A DNA stretch of 64,000 nucleotides from Nemophila menziesii. Lineage: Eukaryota > Streptophyta > Magnoliopsida > Boraginales > Hydrophyllaceae. Of the stretch, positions 12,496 to 24,926 are shown piece after piece. Each line of letters starts with the position of its first letter. Position 1 is the stretch's first letter. The position numbers and the translations under genes were made by a program. The DNA lies in contig JARWIR010000050.1 in the NCBI GenBank assembly GCA_029959085.1, positions 4,154,001-4,218,000 on the forward strand. The letters run 5' to 3'. Under the pieces are notes generated by a model, which was given only the letters and a program-made list of their open reading frames with translations, did not search any database and was not told the origin of the DNA.

Positions 12496-14735
12496 TATCG
12501 AAGGATGTCTTTTTGATTAAGTAGTGGACCTGCCACGTTCCAAAGGTGTATGAGGCTATATTTTGTGACAATATTGATAAGTTCTAGAAGGTTTCATTGA
12601 TTATTTTGCATTACTTGGAGATAGTTTTGATGAGTGTCTTAACAATCTTGAAAAGGTACTCCTTTGTTGTAAAGTAAAAGATATTGTTCATAATTTGGAA
12701 AAATGCCACTTCATGGTTTGTGAAGGAATTGTTTTGGGACATAAAGTTTCGTGTGAAGGAACGGAGGTTGATCGTGTCAAAATTGAAGTTATAAAGACTT
12801 TACCACCTTTCGATTCTGTTAAAGGAGTGAGAAGTTTATTGGATCACGCAGGTTTATATCAAAGATTCATTAAAGATTTCTCCAAAATCGCCAATACACA
12901 TTGTACTTTACTTCGTAAGGATAATCCCTTCCAATTTGATGACACATGTCTTGAAGAGTTTATGGCAATCACATATAAAATCATCTTCACACCAATTGCC
13001 ATACCTCCAAATTGGAACTTTCCATTCGAAATTATCTACGATGTAAGTGATCATGCCATGGGGGTGGTATAGGACAAAGAATAGAGAAATTTTTTTCATG
13101 ATATATTATGCACTTAAGACCATTACATCTACGCAATTTAACTATACTATGATGGAGAAAGGATTATTAGCCGTCGTATATGCTTTCGATAAGATTCGTT
13201 TCTATCTACTTGGGATGAAAACTATCATATACACGAACCATTCAGAAATAAAGTACCCTATGGAGGAAAATGACGCAAAGCCACGTCATATTAGATGAGT
13301 ATTATTGCTTCAAGAATTGAACGTAGATACTCTAGACCAGAAGGGGAGCGAGAATCAAGTAGCTGGTAATTTATCTCAACTTGAAGGATCTAAAGTCCAC
13401 ACATTACTGGAATAGTCAAATAGGTATTTCCCGATAAACAACTCTTTGATGTTAAAAATGCGTATGTTCCTTGGTATGCAAATATAGTTAACCTCATAGC
13501 TAGTTGTGTATTCCTTTTTGATTTTAAGCCATTGAGCAAGACAATTCTTTTGGTATGATCCCTACCTCTTGAAAGTTTATAGTGACCAAGTTATTAGAAG
13601 ATTTGTTCATGAGAGCGAGACGCAGAAAATCATTCCATGTTGTCATGGCTCACCATATGGTGGCAACTTTACTAGCGATAGAACAGCAAAAAAAAATCTT
13701 CAATCCAGATTCTACTGGCCCACCCTTCACAAATAATGTCATTCGTACGTTTAACCTGTCAAAGATGCCAATTCACTAGAAACATAAAAAAAAGAGACGA
13801 AAGGCAACTCAACAACGTGTTAAAAGTAGAAATATTTAATATTTGGGTTATAGATTTCATGTGACCTTTCATATCTTCCGATGGTAATCTTTATATTTTT
13901 CTAGCAATAGATTATGTGTCAAAGCGGGTAGAGGTAGTGTCAACACCAAATAATGATGCCAAGAAAGTCATATCGTTCCTTAGATCAAACATCTTTTCAA
14001 GACATGGTATGCCACGTGTTCTCATTAGTGATAAATTTACACATGTTATAAATTGTCAGTTGAGAGCTGCTTTGTGTAATTTGGGGGTGAGACACCGCAC
14101 TTCGACAAGTTATCATTCCCAAACTAACGGTCAAGCGGAGGTCTATAACCGAGAGATCGAATATTTCCTAGCAATGACCATGACAAAATGAGGAAGGACT
14201 AGTCACTAAAGCTTGATGATGCCACATGGCCTTACTGAACAACATTGAAAACATCAGTTGGGGTATCTCCATACCGCATGGTTTACTGAAAAACCTATCA
14301 CCTTCCTATCAAGATTGAATCCAATGCTTTTTGGGATATTAAAGATCTTAACCTGAATGTAGAATTATTGGGTAAACGAAGGATGATACAGTTGAACGAG
14401 TTAGTTGAGTTATATTTTCATGCCTATGATAATTCACGTCTCTACAAAGAGAGATAAAAAATATGATATGATAAACGGATTCGCACGAAGAAGTTCGTGA
14501 TAGGACAAAAGATGTTCCTAGATTCTCGAATTACATGTGTAATCTAAAATTCCGCCGGTAAGGACTATACATTATTACAATAGTCACACCTCATAGTGCG
14601 ATCGAAATCAAACATCCAATAGAGAACAGACATTCATGGTGAATGGTCACCCCTTGAAGATATACCAAGACAGTGAGGACTTCAGATTGGAGGAGACAAT
14701 TCATCTCCAAGAACATATGTAACCCGAGGTAAAAC
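12496..14735 (+). pseudogene. Athila pol remnant: RT end, RNase H, integrase
   Basis: The remnant falls into consecutive broken frames. RT palm end: the family's FMDDF catalytic box reads FIDYF here, so one Asp is lost. Then LEKCHFMVCEGIVLGHKVS and the FIKDFSKIA thumb (12,695-13,075). RNase H (about 13,100-13,410) keeps EKGLLAVVYAFDKIR, but the YTDH box reads YTNH. Integrase (about 13,570-14,200) keeps a zinc-finger remnant, the segment SKRVEVVSTPNNDAKKV, the second catalytic Asp in LISDKFTH, and the NGQAEVYNREIE motif with its Glu. Frameshifts separate the blocks and several stops lie within them. The coding trace ends near the GGGAGACATCCC signature (about 14,768), which usually follows Athila pol. 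Confidence 0.85.
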
Positions 14736-15112
14736 TTCGAACTAAACGACATTAACTAAAAGTGCTATTGGGAGACATCCCTTGTTTGAATTTCTTTTTA
14801 GTTAAATTATGTTTTTTAGTGTATAGTCTTAAGTTAGTGTATAATTTTAATGTTTTTACAAGCTAATATGACATTAAAGTAGTATGTTAATGTGTAAGAA
14901 ACGAGTTTAGGGTCGAAAGACGAAAGAATTGAAAAAATCAGCAACTAGGTGTAGTACACCGCACTCTAGCGGCGGTACACCACAACCCACAAAACCGTTA
15001 CAACGCTATGATGATTTGGGTACACTTGCGAGACCACTTAGCAAAAGCCTTATCGTCACTCATAAAAAACCGTGCCACGTTGTTATCCAATAGACTCATG
15101 CGGTACGAAATA

Positions 15113-15175
15113 GTGGAGTCGCGGTACACCGTGGTGGAGGCGCAGTACACCGTATTAGAGTCGCGGTACACCCCA
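15113..15175 (+). repeat. Three tandem 21-bp units with GCGGTACACC core
   Basis: Units lie at 15,113-15,133, 15,134-15,154 and 15,155-15,175. Each is of the form GTGGAGTCGCGGTACACCGT with a few changes. Related GTAGTACACC and GCGGTACACC cores occur at 14,951-14,984 and a partial core near 15,099. This is a GC-rich island in the AT-rich spacer between pol and the polypurine tract. The same array is at 39,696-39,758. Confidence 0.85.
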
Positions 15176-15604
15176 GAAAGAAAAACGTCACCACGATTTA
15201 GGAATTTTGTTCATTTGCAAGAGTCAACAAGTAAAAATTGTGTCGACAATCTCGCCAGATCATGACACTGTCCCAAGTCAGAAGGATCATGATTTACACC
15301 GAACCAATAGAAAAACCGTCCCCGTGGTTTGCAATTCAGGTCTGAAGCCGAGAGGCCAGATGGCCAGGCCATTTCTTCAACAACACTAGATCGTGACACA
15401 AGGAGATGATATCACATGCGGTAATTTTATATTAAGCATGTATATGCATTATTTATTTCACATTACTACATGAGATATTTTAGGATATTGCTCAAGGATC
15501 ATTTAATGCTTTCTATTCTTCGTCTTGTTCTTTTGTTTTGGACTACCCTACTGTTTTTATCTTTATTGTATTGGAACGATACAACTTTGAATTGGGGGTT
15601 TTTA

Positions 15605-17036
15605 TGCCTCCATATTTTTGATATATTAATCTATACTCGAGACATCAATTTTTTGTTTTTTAGGATTTTCCCCGTTTATTCACACTTTATACTTTATTGT
15701 CTAGTTTTGCGTGTTTTGTATTTTATGAGTTTTTGCGTGTAATTTGTGTATTATTTGTGTAGAACATAGATACATGGAAGTAATTATACCTATGGAAACT
15801 ACTTTAAAGTGAAAAAGTAATGAAAATCTATTAGTCATAATCAAAAAGGAAAAGTTTGAATATATTTGAAAAGTAAATAATTTGACATGTTGGAAAAACA
15901 TTCACTAATTAGATTGTTGTAGAATGTCAGTCACGAATTTGGACGACCTCTTCGAACAACCTATAGCTATTTTTATCGCCTTCATTTTGACTTGTCGTAA
16001 AATAAATTTTTATAAGTAGAGAAGGAGATATGACCAAATCAATCTGCAAAGCTTTATCCTTTCATTCAATTTAGGAATACAAATTTTAGTATGATTTGGA
16101 CTCCTTAACTTTGGGATTACTCCATATTTTTTAAGGACAATATATATCCATTCCAACCTTAGAGAAATCATCCTTGTTGTTCTGAATCAACCTTTAATAA
16201 ACATGGAAGCAAGTGAATAGAAGAGAATAAAGAGTTGGAAGTTGTTCATGTCATTCCAACCCTTCACCTTTGTAATTTATTTTATTTCTTTAATTAGTAT
16301 GAACTAATTATATTTAGCTTGAGATTAGCATAAGGGTATGAACCATAGAATTATTTTATATCTATTTTAATTTGGCATGTCCTTATACATTTATTCAAAT
16401 TAGTAGTGTTATCTCTGTTTTTATGTTGTTTTATATATTGTTTTTCGTACTTGCGGCTGCAAACGTATGGATTACTATAGTATTTGATGGTCACTTGGAA
16501 GGGGTGTCTAATTATTAGAACACCACATAAATGTCTAGTGTGTGGTAGTGATACTGAACGGCTGCCTAACTAGATTGTTATTAGGGTTTGAGATTAACCT
16601 CTTATCATTGCGTATTGTCCCCTTACCCAAGTCCCCTAGTAATTGTTAGGTCGCCTCCTAAGCCCACATAGAAGGGGATTAGGAGAATATAATCCTGTCT
16701 ATTGCATATCAAATAATTCTTCCTTGAATGAATAATCATAGAACAAGGCTAGAGAGATTACTTTCTATATATCGAGCTAAAATCTCATACTACTTTTCTC
16801 TTTTCTATTTAATCTATTTTCCTTTCTTTAATTTATTAAGTTAATTAATAGGGTCACAAAGTCAATAAAAAATTTAAATTCTTTTAGCGTATCATTCTTC
16901 TTCTTTCTTTTACTGCACTTTATATTTACATTAGTTATAGCTAACTTTTTCCTGCGAATGAATTCTATCATAGTGTGCTAGAGTACCTAGTTCTTTTAAT
17001 ATTTATATCTAGATTTTTATCACACCGTACACACCA
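15605..17036 (+). repeat. 3' LTR of the Athila element
   Basis: It begins TGCCTCC just after the polypurine tract and ends ACACACCA, which parallels the ACCCACCA end of the LTR at 33,314-34,863. Length is about 1,432 bp. A GAGACATCA at about 15,640 can pair with the first bases of the LTR. A possible TATA-like TTTTTATAAGTAG lies near 16,006. The right-hand limit is inferred from the other LTR. Confidence 0.7.
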
Positions 17037-19944
17037 TCAGATCTATATATATTATGATTTAAATCAATTATAGTTATACCAAAGCGATAAAAAGATTGAT
17101 AAAAGATAAACTTAGTGTAACAAACAGCATATATATTTTGCGACACAAATATTATTCTAGTAAATGTTTTTAAAATATTTAAATTATTTGAAACGACTTA
17201 TATAGTTTGTAAGTGTTTGATAGAGAAGCCATCTTAATTAAAAATAAATCAATAATAATGACGACACAATGACACAAATAAATTTGTTAGCTTATTATGT
17301 GTCAGAATCCCATTTGTGAAACTTCATTCGGGATCTGGACTAAGGAAATTGAAGTTTGGATGTTCATAAATAGCCAACCGGGAGTGGACATATTGATACA
17401 GTGTTTGGCAGATTTTTTCTTCTCACTTGAGGTCTTGAGAAATTTTTAAAGTTGGTCTTCTCTATACATATTAAATATTACTAACATATGTTTTTCAAGA
17501 AATTCCACATGCAATATAATATGTATATCCATACATATCTTTGTATATTTAAATTTAACACTTATATTTATCAAATCATTTAAGAGTTTAGATTTAAGTC
17601 TAATTATGTTACATATAATTATAAAAACTATGTGTTTTCTCTTGGTCTAGTAAAAATTGTGGTCTTCCATATTATGAATAAGAATGTGTTATAGCTTTAG
17701 AGAGTGAAGTGGTAGATCATGAGTGAATATTGTTTACTCGTTCATGTGCGGTGATAATTTTTTTTTTTTCAAAGTTGTTTATTTTTTGTGGAGATTGTCC
17801 ACTTGATATGCTAATGTTTGTGATAACATTGAGAGTTACCTACGTAGATGATTTTGGATAGGTTATAAATTTTTTGTTATATCACCTTTAAGAGATACAT
17901 TGCGTTCTAGTGAAAGTGTTTAAAATCCTAAATATGGATATACCTTAGGTTGTCCAATACGCATATTAGAGTCAAACCACTTTTAATTGATATTTATATT
18001 CTTTTCCTTAAATAGTTACTTTTGTGGATATCATATGTTAGATCTATTCCCTCTGCATTGATTCGTTTTTATAAAACATGTTTTGCACTCTTTGTAATTA
18101 TTCAAATTCTTTATTTGATTATTGGGAAGTATTCTACATTAATATACATACAAAACACATGTTTTAGTTTGTTTACACTCTTACATATCCTCTATTGTGT
18201 TTATCTTATTATTTTACCTAATATACTCAAAAGAGTAGACAGTTACATACAAATTATATGATTTGTGTTAGATTTTTTATTTCGTGTTGTCCTTTTCACC
18301 CCCATATATAGGACTGTATCTAGAGTTTCATAGATTGATTCCATTTACTACTTGTTTAGTTTTGTTTATGGAACATCTAGTTAACCCTTAACCCAGAACT
18401 TGCCATATATGAATTTCTTGAGAGGCCTATATTGGTCTTTTAAGGCGTATATTACTTGAGCGTACCCTTCATTAGCGGGATTGTACGCAAAAAGATATGA
18501 AATTTAAGTCATGCATACATCCCATTAACTTGTTTTTCTAGTCATATAGTAGAAGTTGGAGCATATTGTGCTTTGAAGTGTTGATGTATCTACTAACCCT
18601 TCGTATTATCTAAATAATATTAAATCTCTTTAATAAACTTTTGACTCCTTACACAAACATTTCTTTCTCTTCGAATAAAATAAAACTAATATCTTACAAG
18701 ATTAAAAATGAGGTAGAAAGACATACTGAGTCATCAAATATTTTTAATAACTCCAAAATCAAATTCACTTTTTTAATGTTATTTTCTTTAAGTCAAATGA
18801 AAAAAAATCTCAATCTCAACAACTTATTCAGAAAAGTAATTTAAATGTCTCAGATCATCATATTTTGTTTTACAAAAAGCCATAATATTTTAACCTAGAT
18901 GATATGCAAAGTATTCCTCTTGAAAAAACGGAAATAAAACCATAACTTTTTCTAAACGAAATTAGATAAAAACTATATTGATAAAGGGACCCTTTCTCTC
19001 TCTCTCTCTTTAATACCACTATCGTGTATACATATTGTGAATAATTTGGTCTTATTTTAATCTCCATAAAATAGTAAAAGCCAAATATTTTTTTTAAAGT
19101 AAAGCGAGAAAAATAATTATAAGATCCAAGAATATATAGATTTATAGGAATAACAAAAATTAAATAAGAAGTAATTCTCTCTATATGCTATTGCTCGTAA
19201 AAATAATATATGTTTAATTTATATATCCTTTTTTGCTTCTGACATAGTTAGAGCAAATTATATTTTTCTTACTTGCCTCAAATATCTTATCTAATTCTCT
19301 TTGATATCTATACTTAACATTACTTTTCTCACTTATAATTTGTCATTTAATCCGGTTCTCCTGAAATCATAAGTCGGGTAACCGCCTCTAAAGAATATCT
19401 AGAATAGTGACCATATCATATTCAAATATATTATATCATGTGAACTTTAAGTTCATCCTTAATACTCTTATTTCATATTACATACAAATTTCCGACTCAT
19501 CCAGATAATTTACTAAAACTTCAAATATTGTCATTTATATATTGATAAAGTATTCATTTTAGCTAAACGACTTATCTCTTCCAATATCCCTTCACCTAAA
19601 GAACCATCTTGTCTCACCAAATCATGATGTCTCGTTTTGATCAAACTATTTCTATCGGCCGTATAAATCATATCTTAGTTATGAATTCCATGGTTACACT
19701 AATACCAATAAAGAACAAAATATAGATAGTTATTTCGTTTTGTATAAATTATTCATGGAGAACACAGTGAAACTCAATGCATATAACTTTATGTGTGCTT
19801 TGTCTAAGACAGAAAAGTTATCGACCAAAAATTCTTTTTTTTCTTTAGGTTCCAAGGTCTATAAGATTTAAACATATTAATTATTTGTAATTTTTTAAAA
19901 TATTAATAGTCATTGCAATAATATTATTCAACATTCAGCATCTT
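17037..19944. other. Spacer between Athila and CACTA, no gene recognised
   Basis: AT-rich. Short open stretches (such as 18,022-18,261) are low-complexity, rich in Phe, Ile and Leu, and have no recognisable domain. A short CT-rich microsatellite lies at 18,991-19,010, longer than in the duplicate at about 43,370. I see nothing else supportable. The segment is repeated at 41,411-43,875. Confidence 0.55.
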
Positions 19945-20312
19945 TAGAGAAGAGATCATTAGAGACTGACACATTTTTTGTCTCTAAAGATTGATCATTA
20001 GAAACGACAAAAGTTGTGGATCTTTGGAGACGACAACTGTCGTCTCCAAAGACCAATATTTGTAGAGACTACAAGTTTCTGTCTCAATAAATATCTTTCG
20101 AGACTACTTTTTCGAATTTATTTTTGATTTAAATTAAGTTAAAATAAATGTCATCTCTATTGATGTTGATCTTTAGAGACTACATATTTTCGTCTCAAAC
20201 GACCTCATTTCATCTCTAAAGATCGGTCATTCCCGACTACATTTGTCGTCTTTATTGACTCGTATTAATCGGTGGTCATTAGAGACGAAAAACGTCGTCT
20301 CTAATGAGCGGC
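19945..20312. repeat. Left subterminal repeat array of the CACTA element
   Basis: Many copies of TTAGAGAC and GTCGTCTC occur in both orientations. One perfect-looking palindrome at about 20,276-20,308 is of the form TCATTAGAGACGA...TCGTCTCTAATGA. This matches the motif at the right end. CACTA transposase-binding regions typically look like this. In the duplicate, the left ~480 bases, starting just before this array, have been deleted (join near 43,875). Confidence 0.65.
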
Positions 20313-20779
20313 GTGATAAATTTCAGCAGTGGACAACATCGGCCATCAAAACCCAAATCCCAATTTTAACTCCCAATCCTAAACCCTAGTCCAAAAAGGT
20401 CTCACACAAACTCTTCCTACACCCACCTAGTTTTTAATACATCATTCTCGGATGATTTCAAGATCCACCTAGACGTGGGCCCCACTTAATCAAGATTTTA
20501 TCTGTTAATTTTTCTAAAATTAGATGCTTTATAAATTTAAATCTTTAAATTTTTTCAAATTTATATCCTTATTTGTTTAACTTTAGAATATAGTTATTAT
20601 CTTGTATTAATATGTTATATTTAGATAGTCAGTTAATTTTTATATATCCGTTAAATTTCCAATTTTTTTTATAATTTAGGTTTAGTTTAATTTAGACAAT
20701 GAATCTGGTCAATAAGAAAGCTTGAATTAAATCAATTAATTATATACTCGAGAATTTTTGTTGGTTGTGAGGGTATTTT

Positions 20780-21731
20780 ATTGCATTTGCGGAAAATCAC
20801 ATGGATGAAAATGGTCAAATTTTTTATGTGTATAATAAGTGTTAAAATAATTGGAAAAAGGGTATAGCTAGTGTACAAGCCGATGTTTTAAAGAGCGAGT
20901 TTTGTCCACCTATGAGGTATAGACAAAACATGGTGAAATAGAACAAATTCCCGTGAATACCTCTACATGTATCATAGATGACGAAATGATGGATGTTATA
21001 GATGATTTGGGGCCGAGTATTAATATTGAGATGGGTGACGAGAATAATCAAAAGACAAATTGTAGTTGTTTTGATGATTTGTTTGAAGAGATAGTAATTG
21101 AGTTATACCCTGGTTCCACGGATATGGGTTTGTTGAATTTCATTGTTAAGTCTATGCACATCAAGGTCAAAACACGTGGACGAACACCTCTTTCACTAAT
21201 CTTCTTTAAGTGTTGTGTCATGATTAGTAATAATTTTTTGGTTGTGTTGTTTGAGTGTAAATGGTATAACATGGACGGGCAAGCTAAGAAGAGAAGGTCG
21301 GAACATAGAGCAACTATGATTAACACAACTTCTTTTTGGTGGAGTCTCTGGCCTTATATTCTTGCCACCCATTCAAGAAAGGTCTTTTATACCGATGAAA
21401 TAAATTCAAAGAAGTCAAGAAAGAGGTGAAAAGTGCTATGAGATGTAAATGACCGACACAGATGGAGTCCTGATTTTATGGTGTTGAATTAGTAACACCT
21501 ATCAAAATTCCTTTAGTTGATGACACAGATGGAGGTAAACTTCGTTTAAGTACTGGAAAAGACATTAAGATTAATCTGAAGGAGTTGGGGTATGATCAAG
21601 TGATTGAAGATGCAGACGATGAAATTTCAGAAGACACATTAGATGAGTATAGAGATGACTTGGTCGTGCAACCGATATACATCGACAACGACGATGAATT
21701 TATATCCTTGGAAGGTTACGAGACAAATTAG
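20780..21731 (+). pseudogene. TNP2-type CACTA transposase remnant
   Basis: Three pieces lie in the usual order but the middle is missing. First (about 20,780-20,950): a Cys-poor relic of the transposase-associated N-terminal domain (ASVQADVL, FCPPMRYRQ). Second (20,953-21,200): acidic segment with DDEMMDVIDDLG, followed by ELYPGSTDMGLLNFIVKSMH, matching the ELYPGC...F.VKLMHLK region. Third (about 21,220-21,430): a DUF4216-like stretch (FECKWYNMDG, YILATHSRKVFYTDE). A last acidic tail (about 21,530-21,731) contains LGYDQ and YIDNDDEF. The catalytic core between the second and third pieces is absent. Several frameshifts and stops interrupt it. Confidence 0.7.
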
Positions 21732-23106
21732 TTATATGTTATTGTAATTAATTTTGATTGAATACATATCACCGAAAGCGAAATGATTATTTTTGTAACT
21801 GTTTTGATCTCCTTTCATTTTGTTTTCCATAATTGATTTAGTGGTATTTGATTAGTGAATGTGGTTTTCACAATTGATTGGGTGTTATGTGATTATTGAT
21901 TTGTTTTTAATACAAAATAATATATTTGGGTTAATCACGTCAAAATACTAAGCACAATTCAACATCGTTTACCACCATTAACATGTAACATCATCTTTGT
22001 TCAATTCGTAAAACACAACCATCGAAACTCAAAATAACACATTATACATTGCAACTCAAATAAAATGAAAAAAATAGAAATCAAAAAATTCAATACAATT
22101 TTTTTATATAATATAATTTAACTTAACAAACATAAAAAAATCCAAAAAAATAAAATTAAAATTCAAAAAACATAGCCAAAAAAAAATTATAATATCTTGA
22201 ATGCAAACTTCAAACCACGGTTAGTAAAAAAATAAGAAAAAAAGCAAAAAAAAAATGTAAAAGAAAAGGAACGAAAAATTAGCCAAACATTATAGCAATA
22301 TAATTCCCACAGAATACCATATTATTTCCTTCTTTCATAATACATCATTTCATCTACCCTATTTCATTACTTTAATTTTTTAATTGCATTTAATAACAAT
22401 TCACCCAATTTCTTTTATTATCATTACTGCATCTCTTTCTGCATCACTGTTTCAGCCCCCTCCATCTCCCACTGCGGCACAAACACTACAAGACATAATA
22501 GCATTAGCGGGCAACAACTAAAATGGCGATATTTTTAAAAACAAAAATGACCTCTAATTATATTTTTAGCTGCAATAAAGTTAATAGAGGAAAAAACAAA
22601 TAATTAGTTCCTTTCTCGCTGAGTTCACTCAACTGTCCACTAAAACCTTCAAGTAATATTAATTTATTCATTCCTTAATTCCTTATTCCACTTATAATAT
22701 TTAATGTGTAATATTAATAATTTTATTTCATTCCTTGATTCCACAATCCCTTAATCCAATTGTTAATTGTATTTCATTATTAGTTTGTTTTCTGGTGTAA
22801 TCTAGGTGTAATATAGGGTATAGGGTACTATATCTAATTGAGAAAAATTTAAATATAGGTGCAAGATGGATATCTAAATTACCCACAAGGTCTCTTTCTC
22901 AATTGAACTTCATGAATTAATAAGAGCGTTTTAATTGTTAAACTTAAAGTAATTATTTATTTCTTTAAATTTATGTGGTCCTCTGTTTAATTGAATACAT
23001 ATTTGCTGACAAAATTCATTAATTGGTCCCTGTTTTGTCTCGTTATACATAAATTTTGCAAATTAGTAATTGTAATTAAATTTTTTATGTAATTTGTTTT
23101 GTTTAG
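21732..23106. other. CACTA interior, non-coding
   Basis: Very A-rich (21,950-22,260), followed by a C-rich pyrimidine patch near 22,440-22,475. Nothing coding is recognised apart from the MITE remnant listed separately. The portion just upstream of 23,107 behaves as an intron of the captured YTM1 fragment, as it ends in a T-rich tract and TTTAG. Confidence 0.5.
22484..22606. repeat. MITE remnant (5' half), CACTA-type ends
   Basis: Starts CACTACAAGACATA. The complete copy at 46,392-46,605 shows that about 115 bp, including the right inverted repeat, have been deleted here. Confidence 0.7.
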
Positions 23107-23766
23107 GGGATTATGATTGGGTCACAGTTCGTTTTAATTTTCTTATCAATGGAGAATTGTCCAAAATGTCTCTTGAAGAGTTTCTACTTGCTAAAAGTAT
23201 TTCAGCTGTGAATAATAACTTTTTTACGTCATGTTAATTGCACCATGGTCCCTATAGAAATATAGACAAACATACCCCTTGTTGTTAATATAAAATATTG
23301 GCACTTACTAAAATCACAGGAGAAAATATTGGAGATTGAGTACATTAAAGCTGTAGCACCATGAACAGAAGAAGAGCCTTTTCTGCACAATGATTAATGT
23401 AGTGCAGTTGATGGTTCAACTCCAAGGTAAGAATATGATAATAAAGTTATTATTTGCATTCGTATAAGAAGCATTTTTTTTCTTGAATATTTATAAGCTT
23501 GGAGAAATCATAAATAAGTTATTTATTCTCTTTCATTATATCTGACAGGTTCATTTTATCTGGATGCTATGATGGGTTAGGAAGTTATATACTTAAGCTT
23601 AGGCATAGATTGTTAATTTAATTTCTAACATTTAACATAATATAAATAATTTTGTCGATCTAATATCTTTCAGGTAATTGAGTGCTACTGGTGTATATAC
23701 ACATGTATTGGATGACCATACTTGTGCTATCACATCCGTTTGTGTTCTCAAGTCAAAGAGTAAATA
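23107..23766 (+). pseudogene. YTM1-like: Captured YTM1/WDR12 gene fragment (ribosome biogenesis WD40)
   Basis: Four exon-like blocks are separated by intron-like gaps. They are 23,107-23,207 (FNFLINGELSKMSLEEFLLA), 23,320-23,426 (EKILEIEYIKAVAP ... SAVDGSTPR), 23,549-23,584 (FILSGCYDGLG), and 23,674-23,766 (YTHVLDDHTCAITSVCVLKS). This is the order of the N-terminal NLE domain and first WD40 blade of plant YTM1/WDR12, which works with the PES-BOP1 complex in 60S ribosome maturation. Most junctions are GT-AG, so genomic DNA was captured, not cDNA. Breaks: a stop replaces the Arg after AVAP, a stop replaces the Trp after HND, and the donor after exon three is lost. The first exon and most WD40 repeats are missing. 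It sits in the same direction as the transposase remnant. Confidence 0.85.
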
Positions 23767-24599
23767 AGTAAAATCATAATTAGCACTATGAATTAGTCAC
23801 AATAATTTTACATGTATTAAAATACCTACATAAGTTTTTAAAATAGATGAAATTGTTCTCAACTCTTCTAATGATAGACCAATGAGATTGTGGAAGGTAA
23901 CTTTTAATTTTTACAGAGATTAAAAATGACGGTGTATATATGATAGTAAATATAATTGATTTCACTTCAAAAGATTCGATGCACAAGAGTCTTTAAATCA
24001 ACCAAAAAGAATTCAAGCATATAAGATTTCAAAAGGCCATTCTTCTTCATTGCAAAACATTGTTTCTCACCCTTCTAGAGAAATGGTATTATTCTGTTTT
24101 CCTTTTCTTTCAGATTTAAAGAAACTAAAGTTGAGATTTTAAGAAAGTGCAAAAACAGAGGGAGTATTTTATAAATTAACATTTTCAATTTTTGTTAATA
24201 TCTGAATAAGTTTATTATATGTAGAAAAGCATATGAAGGAGTATTTGTGATTTTTTGAAGATGTTTGTTACACTTTATTGCATCCTTTTGTGATGGATTA
24301 TTAAATACGAGTTTAGTAGTTGGGATTAAGCATCAATGGTGTTGTATTTATAATTTATTATGCTATGAATCCTTAAATTTGTGTTTCATTGTTTGAATAT
24401 GGATTAATTAATTTATGCTAAGTGTTATTTTTAAATTGGGGTTGTCACATTTACAGTAGTTGTGGAGTGATCCCATTTGAAGTTATATCTAGATTGAATG
24501 TTATTTTATTTCTTTATTATTTTTTGGTAGCTCAAAATAAATATAAAATATTTCACAATAAAACATATATATATATATTTTTTAAATAAGGTTCATTAC

Positions 24600-24926
24600 C
24601 AATGACTTTAGGCGTGAGTATTAATTTAGTTGGTAAAGACTAGTAACCTTTAGTCACTAATTAATAGAGACCAAACGAGGTGTCTCTAATAATAAGGGAA
24701 GAACAAAGACAACAAATTCCATCTCTAATGACTATTAGTCACTACAGACGACATCTTTACCGACAAATTATGTCGTCTCTGAAGATATTTTTACCTACGA
24801 ACTTTTAGAGACCAATTATTAGAGACAAACTGTCGTCTCAAAAGACCAAATAATATCTTTAAAGACTAAATTTATGGTCATTAGAGACAAAAAATGTCGT
24901 CTCTAATGATCAAAACTGTAGTAGTG
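24600..24926. repeat. Right subterminal repeats and terminus of the CACTA element
   Basis: Repeated TTAGAGAC, GTCGTCTC and TCTCTAATGA units in both orientations end at GTAGTAGTG (24,926). Element DNA is followed by AATTCTTTTT. The duplicate ends at 48,949 in the same context. Confidence 0.75.

Larger units (their letters stand above)
12496..17036 (+). mobile_element. 5'-truncated Athila-lineage Ty3/gypsy element
   Basis: The element starts abruptly inside reverse transcriptase, at the YRRM box before PATFQRCM. Order: RT end, RNase H, integrase, a non-coding spacer with GTACACC repeats, a polypurine tract (TTTGAATTGGGGGTTT, ending about 15,600), then a 3' LTR. The 5' LTR, primer site, gag and protease are missing. 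The empty site at 4,025/4,026 shows the left edge is a truncation, since no LTR terminus is present. The element was present before the 25-kb duplication, because it recurs at 37,074-41,410. Confidence 0.85.
19945..24926 (+). mobile_element. CACTA (En/Spm) derivative with internal deletion and captured gene
   Basis: The right end is clear. The plus strand ends GTAGTAGTG at 24,926, so read inward the terminus is CACTACTAC. It is backed by subterminal GAGACGAC/GTCGTCTC repeats over about 320 bp. A similar subterminal array covers about 19,945-20,310 at the left, but no clean CACTAC terminus is visible there, so the left limit is approximate. Inside are N- and C-terminal pieces of a TNP2-type transposase gene, a CACTA-type MITE remnant and a fragment of a host YTM1 gene. 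It cannot move by itself. Confidence 0.75.

Noticed and set aside
15470..15742. 90-codon open stretch across the Athila polypurine tract and LTR start
   Set aside because: It spans functional non-coding signals of the element and has no domain.
18022..18261. 79-codon open stretch with membrane-like composition
   Set aside because: Composition follows the T-rich DNA. It contains internal sequence repeats, no known family and no supporting signals.
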